From contig JAMPFK010000019.1 in assembly GCA_023664485.1 (NCBI GenBank), forward strand, positions 1 to 54,981: a DNA stretch of 54,981 nt. The letters are read 5' to 3'. The position numbers and the translations under genes were made by a program. The notes under the pieces were generated by a model. That model saw only the letters and a list, made by a program, of their open reading frames with translations. It was not told where the DNA came from and ran no database searches. This DNA is from Bacteroides fragilis (GTDB taxonomy: Bacteria; Bacillota; Clostridia; Lachnospirales; Lachnospiraceae). Positions 32,164 through 40,555 of the stretch are shown piece by piece (position 1 is the first letter of the stretch; every line of letters begins with the position of its first letter).

Positions 32164-34326
32164 ATGAAGATTATTAAGAGAAGCGGCGCGGAAGTAGTTT
32201 TTGATCTGGAAAAGATCATCAATGCCATCAGAAAGGCAAACGATACCGTTAAGGAAGAGGACAAGCTGACGGAAGAGGAAATCGGCGCGATCGCAGAGGT
32301 AGTCGCGGATCACTGTGAGGAAATGAGACATTCTCCCAATGTCGAGGAAATTCAGGATATGGTGGAGAATCAGCTGATGAAGCATAACGCTTATACGATG
32401 GCGAGAAATTATATTACCTACCGGTATAAGCATGCCCTTGTGCGGAAATCCAATTCGACAGACGAACAGATCCTGACGCTTTTAGAGTGCAATAATGAAG
32501 AGGTAAAGCAGGAAAATTCCAATAAAAATCCGACGGTGAACAGCGTACAGCGCGATTATATGGCGGGTGAGGTCAGCAAGGATATCACGAAGCGTTTCCT
32601 GCTGCCGGAAGAAATCGTCGAGGCGCATGAGCAGGGCATCATCCATTTTCATGACGCGGACTATTTTGCACAGCATATGCACAACTGCTGTCTCGTGAAT
32701 CTGGAAGATATGCTGCAGAACGGAACCGTTATCAGCGAAACGATGATCGATACGCCGAAGAGCTTTTCTACGGCGTGTAATGTCGCCACACAGTGCATTG
32801 CGCAGATAGCGAGTTCACAATATGGCGGCCAGAGCATTTCGCTGGCGCATCTGGCGCCTTTTGTGCAGATAAGCCGTCTGAAACTCCGCAGAGAAGTCCG
32901 GGAAGAAATGGGGAAAATGGGCATTTTTTTGACGGAGGAACAGATAAACAGGATCGCGGAGATGCGTGTCCGGGAAGAAATCAACCGTGGCGTGCAGATG
33001 ATCCAGTACCAGGTCATTACGCTGATGACAACCAACGGCCAGGCGCCTTTTGTCACGGTTTTCATGTATCTCGATGAGGTGCCGGAAGGACAGACGAGGG
33101 ACGACCTCGCGCTTGTCATTGAAGAAATGCTGAATCAGCGGATCCGCGGCGTAAAAAATGAAAAGGGCGTTTATATTACGCCGGCTTTTCCGAAGCTGAT
33201 CTATGTATTGGAAGAGGATAATATTTCCGAAGGGAGCAAATACTGGCATCTGACGAAGCTGGCGGCAAAATGCACGGCCAAACGGATGGTGCCCGATTAT
33301 ATTTCCGAAAAGATCATGAAAAAGCTGAAGGACGGCAATTGCTATACCTGTATGGGATGTCGTTCGTTTCTGACCGTTTATCATGATGAGGATGGCAGGC
33401 CCAAGTTCTACGGCCGGTTCAATCAGGGCGTGGTAACGCTGAATCTCGTGGACGCTGCCTGCACTTCCGGAAAAGATATGGACAAATTCTGGGAAATACT
33501 GGATGAACGGCTGGAACTGTGCAGAAAGGCCCTTATGTGCCGGCACGAGCGGCTAAAAGGAACACCCTCTGATGTCGCGCCGATTCTCTGGCAGTATGGC
33601 GCTCTCGCAAGGCTGAAAAAGGGAGAACCTATCGATAAGCTGCTTTACGGCGGCTATTCCACGATATCCCTCGGCTATGCCGGCCTGTGCGAATGTACGA
33701 GATACATGACCGGAAAATCCCATACGGATCCGGCGGCAACGCCATTTGCGCTGGAGGTTATGCGGCGGCTGAACGATGCCTGCAGAAAGTGGAAAGAGGA
33801 GACGGATATTGATTTCAGCCTCTATGGAACGCCGTTGGAATCTACCACCTACAAATTCGCGAAATGTTTGCAGAAACGGTTCGGCACGATTCCGGGCGTC
33901 ACGGACAGGAATTATATTACGAACAGCTACCATGTTCATGTGAGCGAGGAAATCAATGCTTTTGAGAAACTCACCTTTGAAGCACAGTTCCAGGAACTCT
34001 CGCCGGGCGGCGCGATCAGCTATGTGGAAGTACCCAATATGGAGAACAATCTGGATGCGGTGCTGGCGGTCATGAAGCATATTTATGACCATATCATGTA
34101 TGCGGAGCTGAATACCAAGAGTGATTACTGCCAGGCCTGCGATTACCACGGTGAGATTAAAATCGTGACGGATACGGATGGAAAGCTCGTCTGGGAGTGT
34201 CCGAACTGCGGGAACAGGGATCAGGACAAAATGAACGTTGCGAGACGTACCTGCGGCTATATCGGCACACAGTTCTGGAATCAGGGCAGAACACAGGAAA
34301 TCAGGGAGCGGGTGCTGCACCTCTGA
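32164..34326 (+). CDS. nrdD: Anaerobic ribonucleoside-triphosphate reductase
   Basis: A 720-residue class III ribonucleotide reductase that makes dNTPs without oxygen by a glycyl radical. An ATP-cone (about residues 1-90, MKIIKRSGAEVVFDLEKIINAIRK) provides allosteric control. The barrel domain includes HFHDADYFAQHMHNCCLVNL and the NxxxxPxxYxxx-type core. The C-terminus has two zinc-site pairs (CQAC and CPNC) and the glycyl-radical loop RTCGYIGTQFWNQGR. Promoter sites resembling NrdR boxes precede it, consistent with repression by NrdR when dATP is high. nrdG follows 25 bp downstream. The gene indicates anaerobic growth. Confidence 0.97.
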   Translation: MKIIKRSGAEVVFDLEKIINAIRKANDTVKEEDKLTEEEIGAIAEVVADHCEEMRHSPNVEEIQDMVENQLMKHNAYTMARNYITYRYKHALVRKSNSTDEQILTLLECNNEEVKQENSNKNPTVNSVQRDYMAGEVSKDITKRFLLPEEIVEAHEQGIIHFHDADYFAQHMHNCCLVNLEDMLQNGTVISETMIDTPKSFSTACNVATQCIAQIASSQYGGQSISLAHLAPFVQISRLKLRREVREEMGKMGIFLTEEQINRIAEMRVREEINRGVQMIQYQVITLMTTNGQAPFVTVFMYLDEVPEGQTRDDLALVIEEMLNQRIRGVKNEKGVYITPAFPKLIYVLEEDNISEGSKYWHLTKLAAKCTAKRMVPDYISEKIMKKLKDGNCYTCMGCRSFLTVYHDEDGRPKFYGRFNQGVVTLNLVDAACTSGKDMDKFWEILDERLELCRKALMCRHERLKGTPSDVAPILWQYGALARLKKGEPIDKLLYGGYSTISLGYAGLCECTRYMTGKSHTDPAATPFALEVMRRLNDACRKWKEETDIDFSLYGTPLESTTYKFAKCLQKRFGTIPGVTDRNYITNSYHVHVSEEINAFEKLTFEAQFQELSPGGAISYVEVPNMENNLDAVLAVMKHIYDHIMYAELNTKSDYCQACDYHGEIKIVTDTDGKLVWECPNCGNRDQDKMNVARRTCGYIGTQFWNQGRTQEIRERVLHL

Positions 34327-34351
34327 CAGGGAATGAAGCTGAGGGGAAATT

Positions 34352-34873
34352 ATGTATTACTCTGAAATAAAGGAATGCGATATCGCCAACGGGCCGGGGG
34401 TGCGGGCGACGCTTTTTGTCAGCGGCTGCACCCATCATTGTCAAGGCTGTTTTAATGAAATGACATGGGATTTTCAGTATGGCCGGGAGTTTACGGAGAA
34501 AGATATCGGTAAAATCCTGAGGCTGCTCGAACCGCCCTATATCGCGGGGCTGACCCTGCTCGGCGGGGAACCGATGGAGTACCGGAATCAACAGGGACTT
34601 CTGCCTCTGCTCCGTAAAGTCAAAGAGGTCTGTCCGGATAAGACGATCTGGTGTTATACCGGTTATCTGTATGAGAAAGATTTATTGAATGATTTCTGCG
34701 GTAAATGGGAGGAGACAGAAGAGATGCTCTCTTATCTGGATGTTATCGTGGACGGGGAATTTGTTGAGGAATTGAAAGATATCAGTCTTCGTTTCCGGGG
34801 ATCCTCCAATCAGCGGATCATCGATGTGAAGAAGTCGCGGGAAACGGGGGGAATTGTGCTTTGGGAAGATTAA
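34352..34873 (+). CDS. nrdG: Anaerobic ribonucleotide reductase activase
   Basis: A 173-residue radical-SAM enzyme that installs the glycyl radical on NrdD. The cluster motif is GCTHHCQGCFNEMTW, with CxxxCxxC, preceded by GPGVRATLFVSG. Further signatures are LTLLGGEPMEYRNQ and WCYTGYLYEKDL, and the C-terminal LRFRGSSNQRIIDV typical of NrdG. It is 25 bp after nrdD in the same operon with a GAGGGGAAA site before ATG. A strong hairpin terminator follows at 34879-34912. Confidence 0.96.
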   Translation: MYYSEIKECDIANGPGVRATLFVSGCTHHCQGCFNEMTWDFQYGREFTEKDIGKILRLLEPPYIAGLTLLGGEPMEYRNQQGLLPLLRKVKEVCPDKTIWCYTGYLYEKDLLNDFCGKWEETEEMLSYLDVIVDGEFVEELKDISLRFRGSSNQRIIDVKKSRETGGIVLWED

Positions 34874-34878
34874 GGAAT

Positions 34879-34912
34879 GGGCTTTCGCAGGGAGAAATAA
34901 GTGCGAAAGCCC
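34879..34912 (+). terminator. Terminator of nrdDG
   Basis: GGGCTTTCGCA (34879-34889) and TGCGAAAGCCC (34902-34912) form a perfect 11-bp stem with a 12-nt loop. A T-rich run (TTATTTTTTC) follows about 10 nt later inside the end of the convergent ABC permease gene. Confidence 0.7.
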
Positions 34913-34921
34913 GTCGTTATG

Positions 34922-35740
34922 TTATTTTTTCTTCTTATAATAATGTTCCAGACTCTGGATCAGTTTATAAAAGATCATCGCAATAGCGCATAAAATGATA
35001 ATGGATGTAATGACCATGTTGAGCTGGAAGACCTGCGAACCATAAATAATCAGATATCCCAGCCCGCGCCTTGCCGCCAGAAATTCGCCGATGATGACTC
35101 CCACAAGGCACAGGCCGATATTGACCTTCATATTGCTTAAAATCAGAGGAACGGAGCTTGGGAGGATCACCTTGAAAAGGGCGTCTTTTCTCGTGCCGCC
35201 GAGCGTTAAAATCAGTTTGAGGAGTTCTTTGTCAACCTGGCAGAAGCCGGTATAGAGGCTGATGACGGAACCGAAAACGGCAACGGAAATGCCGGCGGCG
35301 ATAATCGTTTTAGAGCCTGTGCCGAGCCAGACGATGAGCAGGGGGGCGAGGGCCGATTTGGGAAGCGAATTCAGTACGACCAGATAGGGTTCCAGAACTT
35401 CAGACAGGCTGTTTTGATACCAGAGAAGCATCGCGGTGAAAAGGCCGGATATAGTAACGAGCAGAAAGCTGACGACTGTTTCCAGTAAGGTAATACCGGT
35501 ATGCCTGAAAAAAGAAGAATCCAGAATCATTTGATACAGATATTTGACGACTGCCGTCGGCGAGCTGAAAAAGAAGATATCGATGTATCCCGCCCGTGTT
35601 GCGTATTCCCAGAGAAGCAGGAAAAGCAGAAGGATCAGAAGGCGGAAAAAGGCGATTCTGTGATGATGTTTTCTGTGGGCCAGGATAAAGGCTTCCTGAT
35701 TCGTCAAGTCAGTCGTTTGTTTTTTGTTCTGAGAGATCAT
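34922..35740 (-). CDS. ABC transporter permease, SsuC/TauC (NitT) type
   Basis: A 272-residue inner-membrane permease with about six TM helices. The EAA loop is LILTLGGTRKDALFKVILPSSVPLILSNMKV near residues 175-205, typical of the nitrate/taurine/sulfonate/thiamine-precursor class. The ATG at 35740 is used: GGAG stands about 8 nt before it, and it lies 32 bp inside the end of the ATPase gene, indicating coupling. Frames further upstream run antisense to the ATPase. No substrate-binding protein gene accompanies the pair on either side, so the ligand (sulfonate, pyrimidine precursor or other) is unknown and the receptor must be encoded elsewhere. Confidence 0.88.
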   Translation of the reverse strand: MISQNKKQTTDLTNQEAFILAHRKHHHRIAFFRLLILLLFLLLWEYATRAGYIDIFFFSSPTAVVKYLYQMILDSSFFRHTGITLLETVVSFLLVTISGLFTAMLLWYQNSLSEVLEPYLVVLNSLPKSALAPLLIVWLGTGSKTIIAAGISVAVFGSVISLYTGFCQVDKELLKLILTLGGTRKDALFKVILPSSVPLILSNMKVNIGLCLVGVIIGEFLAARRGLGYLIIYGSQVFQLNMVITSIIILCAIAMIFYKLIQSLEHYYKKKK

Positions 35741-36479
35741 CTGACAGCTCCTTCCATAAAAGATTGAAATAAGTCTGATAGACATCCGTATTGCGTATGG
35801 AGAGCGGAGAAGTGCGCTCGATATCGTAATGAATCGGAAGCTCGTATCTGGCTGTGGCCGGCCGTTTGGAAAGCACGATAACGCGGTCGGCAAGAGTAAT
35901 GGCTTCCGACAGGTCATGTGTGATCAAAATTGCGGTCTTTCCGGTCTTTCTGATAATATTGCAGATATCCGCGGATACGGTCATCCGGGTCTGAAAGTCC
36001 AGGGCGCTGAACGGTTCATCTAATAACAAAAGGTCGGGCTTTATGGCCATTGTACGGATCAGTGCGGCGCGCTGGCGCATGCCGCCGGACAGTTCTGAGG
36101 GTTTTTTATCCTTGAAGGCATATAGCCCATAATCATGCAAAAGCTGGACAACAAAATCGATGTTTTCTTTTGTCATATTTTTATTTAATTCCAACCCAAG
36201 AAGCACGTTCTGATAAATTGTCCGCCATTCGAACAGATGGTCATGCTGGAGCATATAGCCGATAGTGGAGGCGGAGCCATAAGTAAGGCTGCCGCTTTCG
36301 GGCTCTAACAGACCTGCGATGATGGACAGGAGGGTGGATTTGCCACATCCACTCGGCCCGACAACCGCCAGAAACTCCCCTTCCGCTACCTGAAAACTGA
36401 TTTTAGACAAAGCAGGCGTTTCTCCTTTGAGATTATGATAAGAATAAGAAATATTTTCCAAAGATAAAATGGGCTGCAT
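35709..36479 (-). CDS. ABC transporter ATPase, SsuB/TauB type
   Basis: A 256-residue nucleotide-binding subunit. Walker A is GPSGCGKST, the Q loop IGYMLQHDHLFEW, signature LSGGMRQRAAL, Walker B LLLLDEPFSALD, and switch His in ILITHDLSEA. The sequence is of the NitT/TauT subfamily. It overlaps the permease gene by 32 bp. A GGGAG ribosome site is about 10 nt before ATG 36479. It diverges from argH; no TPP or other riboswitch is visible in the 160-bp gap. Confidence 0.92.
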   Translation of the reverse strand: MQPILSLENISYSYHNLKGETPALSKISFQVAEGEFLAVVGPSGCGKSTLLSIIAGLLEPESGSLTYGSASTIGYMLQHDHLFEWRTIYQNVLLGLELNKNMTKENIDFVVQLLHDYGLYAFKDKKPSELSGGMRQRAALIRTMAIKPDLLLLDEPFSALDFQTRMTVSADICNIIRKTGKTAILITHDLSEAITLADRVIVLSKRPATARYELPIHYDIERTSPLSIRNTDVYQTYFNLLWKELSDDLSEQKTND

Positions 36480-36552
36480 TCTGTTAAAATCTCCCTGTGT
36501 TTATAAATTATTTTATGAAAGAATGACGAAAGCGTGCGAAAATCAATTTTGA

Positions 36553-36581
36553 TTGAAATATATGTCCTTTTATGGTATCAT
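36553..36581 (+). promoter_or_regulatory. Promoter of argH
   Basis: TTGAAA (36553-36558) and TATCAT (36576-36581) have a 17-bp spacer. The transcript would start about 55 nt before the argH ATG. Confidence 0.6.
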
Positions 36582-36643
36582 CAAATTCAGATTTAATAAA
36601 ACGGCCATTTAAACTGGCGGATGAAAGAAGAATGGAGGTCGCT

Positions 36644-38059
36644 ATGGCACAGCTATGGGGTGGACGTTTCACGGGGGAAACCGATAAACTTGTATATCAT
36701 TTTAACGCTTCCATCGGTTTTGATAAAAAATTCTATAAACAGGATATCGAGGGAAGCATCGCTCATGTCGTCATGCTGGAAAAGCAGGGGATTTTGACGA
36801 AGGAAGAGAAGGACGCGATCGTAAAAGGGCTGAGCGGGATCCGGCAGGATGTGGAAAACGGAACGTTACAGATTACGGAAGAATACGAGGACATCCACAG
36901 TTTTGTGGAAGCGAACCTGATTGAGCGCATCGGAGAGGCCGGCAAAAAACTGCATACCGGAAGAAGCCGCAACGACCAGGTCGCATTGGATATGAAATTG
37001 TATACAAGGACGGAAGTCCTCATGGTGGATGAGCTGTTGAAGGAGCTGCTTGGAACGCTGCTCCGGCTTATGGAAGAAAATGTGGAAACTTATATGCCCG
37101 GCTTTACGCATATGCAGAAGGCGCAGCCGATTACGCTGGCGCACCATATCGGGGCCTATTTTGAAATGTTCAGAAGGGACAGGCAGCGATTGAAGGATAT
37201 CTACGGCAGGATGAACTACTGCCCGCTCGGCGCCGGGGCTCTTGCGGGAACGACCTATCCGCTCGACCGGTATTATACGGCGTCGCTACTCGGTTTTGAG
37301 GCGCCCACCTTGAACAGCATGGATTCGGTTTCCGACAGGGACTATGTGATCGAGTTCCTTTCGGCGCTTTCCACGATCATGATGCACCTGAGCAGATTTT
37401 GCGAGGAGATCATAATCTGGAACAGCAACGAATATCGGTTCGTGGAAATCGACGATGCCTATGCCACCGGAAGCAGCATTATGCCGCAGAAAAAGAACCC
37501 GGATATTGCGGAGCTGATCCGCGGAAAGACAGGCCGGGTATACGGAGCGTTAATTTCCATCCTAACGACGATGAAGGGACTCCCTCTCGCCTATAATAAA
37601 GATATGCAGGAGGATAAGGAGCTGACTTTTGACGCAATCGATACGGTAAAAGGGTGTCTTGCCCTGTTTGAGGGCATGGTGCGGACGATGAAATTCAACC
37701 CGCCCGTCATGGAGAAAAGCGCGATGATGGGCTTTACCAATGCGACGGATGCGGCGGATTATCTCGTTGGCAAAGGAGTAGCGTTCCGGGATGCCCACAG
37801 TATTATCGGAAAGCTTGTCCTGTACTGCATCGATAAGCGCTGCGGTATCGACGATCTGACGATTGAGGAATTGCAAAGTATCAGTCCGGCCTTTGAAGAG
37901 GATGTTTATGAAAAGATCAGCTTAAAGACCTGTGTGGAGAAAAGGCTGACGCTCGGCGCGCCCGGACCGGAAATGATGCGTAAGGTGATTGGGCAGGAAA
38001 AAGAATATCTGGCAGGAGACTGGTATCATGAAATGCCGCAGATCTGCAGAACAAAATAG
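36644..38059 (+). CDS. argH: Argininosuccinate lyase
   Basis: A 471-residue enzyme of the fumarase/aspartase superfamily, splitting argininosuccinate to arginine and fumarate. The start MAQLWGGRFTGETDKLVYHF is typical, then HTGRSRNDQVALDMKLY, the His-containing PGFTHMQKAQPITLAHH and the mobile signature loop ATGSSIMPQKKNPDIAELIRG (shown in part as GSSIMPQKKNPD). The ATG at 36644 has GGAGGT 4-5 nt upstream; the open frame before it covers the promoter. asd follows after 11 bp, beginning an apparent operon to topB and beyond. argG is not in the window. Confidence 0.97.
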   Translation: MAQLWGGRFTGETDKLVYHFNASIGFDKKFYKQDIEGSIAHVVMLEKQGILTKEEKDAIVKGLSGIRQDVENGTLQITEEYEDIHSFVEANLIERIGEAGKKLHTGRSRNDQVALDMKLYTRTEVLMVDELLKELLGTLLRLMEENVETYMPGFTHMQKAQPITLAHHIGAYFEMFRRDRQRLKDIYGRMNYCPLGAGALAGTTYPLDRYYTASLLGFEAPTLNSMDSVSDRDYVIEFLSALSTIMMHLSRFCEEIIIWNSNEYRFVEIDDAYATGSSIMPQKKNPDIAELIRGKTGRVYGALISILTTMKGLPLAYNKDMQEDKELTFDAIDTVKGCLALFEGMVRTMKFNPPVMEKSAMMGFTNATDAADYLVGKGVAFRDAHSIIGKLVLYCIDKRCGIDDLTIEELQSISPAFEEDVYEKISLKTCVEKRLTLGAPGPEMMRKVIGQEKEYLAGDWYHEMPQICRTK

Positions 38060-38070
38060 AGGAGAGGAGT

Positions 38071-39165
38071 ATGATTACAAAAATGAAAAAATTAAAAGCA
38101 GGTATTTTGGGCGGAACAGGTATGGTGGGACAGCGTTTTATCGCGCTGTTAGAGAATCATCCGTGGTTCGAGGTAACGACGATCGCCGCGAGCCCGCGTT
38201 CGGCCGGCAAGACGTATGAAGAAGCGGTGGGCGGCAGATGGAAAATGACGACGCCGATGCCGGAGGCCGTGAAAAAGCTTGTCGTATTAAATGTCAATGA
38301 AGTGGAAAAGGTCGCTTCAGAAGTGGATTTCGTCTTTTCCGCGGTCGATATGACGAAGGAGGAGATCAGAGAGATCGAGGAAGCCTATGCGAAAACGGAG
38401 ACGCCTGTTGTGTCCAATAACAGCGCTCACAGATGGACACCCGACGTGCCGATGGTCATACCGGAAATCAACCCGGAACATTTTGAAGTCATCGAGTCCC
38501 AGAGAAAGAGGCTCGGTACAAAGAAGGGTTTCATCGCGGTAAAACCGAACTGTTCCATTCAGAGCTATGCGCCCGTTCTGACAGCGTGGAAGGAATTTGA
38601 ACCCTATGAGGTAGTCGCGACGACCTATCAGGCGATTTCCGGGGCGGGTAAGACCTTTCAGGACTGGCCGGAGATGGTGGAAAATGTCATTCCGTATATC
38701 GGCGGGGAAGAGGAGAAGAGCGAGAAAGAGCCCCTTAGGATCTGGGGAAAAACGGAGGACGGAAAGATCATTCCGGCTGCAGAGCCTGTCATCACCTGTC
38801 AGTGCATCCGCGTGCCCGTTCTGAACGGACATACGGCGGCCGTTTTCGTAAAATTCAGAAAGAATCCGACAAAGGAGCAGCTGATCGAAAAACTGACGGC
38901 TTACAGAGGGCTTCCGCAGGAGCTGGAACTTCCGAGCGCGCCGAAACAGTTCCTCCGGTATATGGAAGAGGATAACAGGCCGCAGGTAAAACTTGACGTT
39001 GATTTTGAAAATGGCATGGGAATCAGCGTCGGCCGGCTTCGGGAAGACAGCGTATATGACTGGAAATTTATCGGACTTTCCCACAATACGGTGCGCGGCG
39101 CGGCGGGCGGTGCGATTTTGTGTGCGGAAACGCTGAAGGCGAAAGGATTTATAACGGAGAAGTAG
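38071..39165 (+). CDS. asd: Aspartate-semialdehyde dehydrogenase, archaeal/fungal type
   Basis: A 364-residue NADP-dependent enzyme at the branch to lysine, threonine, methionine and diaminopimelate. The Rossmann start is LKAGILGGTGMVGQRFIALL and the catalytic Cys is in VKPNCSIQSYAPVL. The sequence NNSAHRWTPDVPMVIPEINP and overall length match the archaeal/fungal class rather than the usual 330-340-residue bacterial class; that class also occurs in some clostridia and chlamydia-like groups. The ribosome site GGAGAGGAG lies just before the ATG. It is 11 bp after argH and 9 bp before the next gene. Confidence 0.94.
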   Translation: MITKMKKLKAGILGGTGMVGQRFIALLENHPWFEVTTIAASPRSAGKTYEEAVGGRWKMTTPMPEAVKKLVVLNVNEVEKVASEVDFVFSAVDMTKEEIREIEEAYAKTETPVVSNNSAHRWTPDVPMVIPEINPEHFEVIESQRKRLGTKKGFIAVKPNCSIQSYAPVLTAWKEFEPYEVVATTYQAISGAGKTFQDWPEMVENVIPYIGGEEEKSEKEPLRIWGKTEDGKIIPAAEPVITCQCIRVPVLNGHTAAVFVKFRKNPTKEQLIEKLTAYRGLPQELELPSAPKQFLRYMEEDNRPQVKLDVDFENGMGISVGRLREDSVYDWKFIGLSHNTVRGAAGGAILCAETLKAKGFITEK

Positions 39166-39174
39166 AGGTTTTTT

Positions 39175-40536
39175 ATGTTATCAGGCAGGATAGCGGAATT
39201 ACAATATCTGGAGCAGTATTATGAAAAAGCGGGCAGCCAGATTCTTGTTGTGTATGGACAAAAACATATCGGAAAGACCACTCTTTTAAAAGAATTTTCA
39301 AAGGAGAAACAGAGTCATTATTATCTGGCAAAACCCTGTTCGGAGCGGGAACAGCAGTATCAATGGGGAATGCAGCTTAAGGCCTTTGGAATGGAGGCCG
39401 GGGAATTTCCGGATTTTCCGGATATTCTGAGCGCCATTTGTGCGGGAGGCGGTAAAAAACTCGTCATCATCGATGAGTTTCAGCATATCGCCAAAACGAG
39501 CGAACGCTTTATGAGCGGGCTCGTGCAGTTTTTGAACGGTCTGGAGGAAAAGAACGGCGTGATGGTCCTGTTGTGCAGTTCGGCTATCGCATGGGTCGAG
39601 AACAGCATGATCACCAAAATCGGAGACGCGGCATACGCGTTATCCGGCCTGCTGAAAATACGCGCCCTGTCCTTTAACGATATCGTGCACCGTTTTCCCG
39701 ATTTCAGAATCGAGGAATGTGTGGAAGCATATGCTATTTTAGGCGGCTTTCCGGGGCTGTGGAACCAGTTCGACGACAGGCTGACGATACAGCAGAATAT
39801 CTGCCGGCATATTTTGAACAGGGACAGTTATCTGTTTGAAGAATGGGAGCGCATCGCGGCGGAACAGCTGCGGGAAACGAGCGTCTACAATACGATTCTC
39901 GCGGCGATCGCTTCCGGGAAATACAAGCTGAACGATATCTATCTCCACACGGGGTTTTCGCGCGCCAAGATCAGCGTATACCTGAAAAACCTCATGGAAT
40001 TGGAACTGGTGGAAAAGGTCTTTTCCTATGATATGGCCGATAAGGAAAACGCGCAGAAGGGGATTTACCGGATCGTACACCCCTATGTCAATTTCTATTT
40101 TACCTATATGTACCCTTATATGAGCGCATTGCAGACAGTCTCGGTGGGAGAATATTACAATCAGTATATTTATCCTGTTTTCAAAAAATATGTATCCGGC
40201 TGCTTTAAACAGGTATGCCGCGAACATCTTGAAAAGCTGAATAAACGGGGCAGACTGCCGATTCATTTTGAAAAAAGCGGCGAATGGGTCGGCAAGGACG
40301 GCATGATCGATGTCATCGCGCAGGACGCGGGGGGCAGGACCCTGATCGCGCTCTGCAACTGGGAAAAGCCGATGATGACTTATAATGATTACGAGTGGCT
40401 GCTGTCCTATGCGAAAAAAGTAAAGCTGGATGCGGACTATATTTATTTGTACACGGCCTCCGGTTTCGATGAAAGACTGGATCTGGAGGCAAAGGTAAAA
40501 AAGAATTTGAAACTGGTACAGATCACGGATATCTGA
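39175..40536 (+). CDS. AAA ATPase with C-terminal DUF234-type domain
   Basis: A 453-residue STAND/AAA-type ATPase of the archaeal ATPase group. Walker A is VVYGQKHIGKTTLL, Walker B KKLVIIDEFQHIA. The middle is an arm plus winged helix (LNDIYLHTGFSRAKISVYLKNLMELELVEKV). The C-terminal part resembles DUF234, a restriction-endonuclease-like fold, with DVIAQDAGGRTLIALCNWEKP; the usual E-x-K core reads ALCNWEK, so nuclease activity is doubtful. Biological role is unknown. It is tightly packed between asd and topB (9 bp and 19 bp), which suggests joint transcription but not joint function. Confidence 0.8.
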   Translation: MLSGRIAELQYLEQYYEKAGSQILVVYGQKHIGKTTLLKEFSKEKQSHYYLAKPCSEREQQYQWGMQLKAFGMEAGEFPDFPDILSAICAGGGKKLVIIDEFQHIAKTSERFMSGLVQFLNGLEEKNGVMVLLCSSAIAWVENSMITKIGDAAYALSGLLKIRALSFNDIVHRFPDFRIEECVEAYAILGGFPGLWNQFDDRLTIQQNICRHILNRDSYLFEEWERIAAEQLRETSVYNTILAAIASGKYKLNDIYLHTGFSRAKISVYLKNLMELELVEKVFSYDMADKENAQKGIYRIVHPYVNFYFTYMYPYMSALQTVSVGEYYNQYIYPVFKKYVSGCFKQVCREHLEKLNKRGRLPIHFEKSGEWVGKDGMIDVIAQDAGGRTLIALCNWEKPMMTYNDYEWLLSYAKKVKLDADYIYLYTASGFDERLDLEAKVKKNLKLVQITDI

Positions 40537-40555
40537 GAAATATCCGGCATGAGGA

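Noticed and set aside
36480..36643. TPP riboswitch upstream of the SsuBC-type pair
   Set aside because: The gap lacks the CTGAGA-type core and leaves no room; only a promoter-like sequence for argH is seen.
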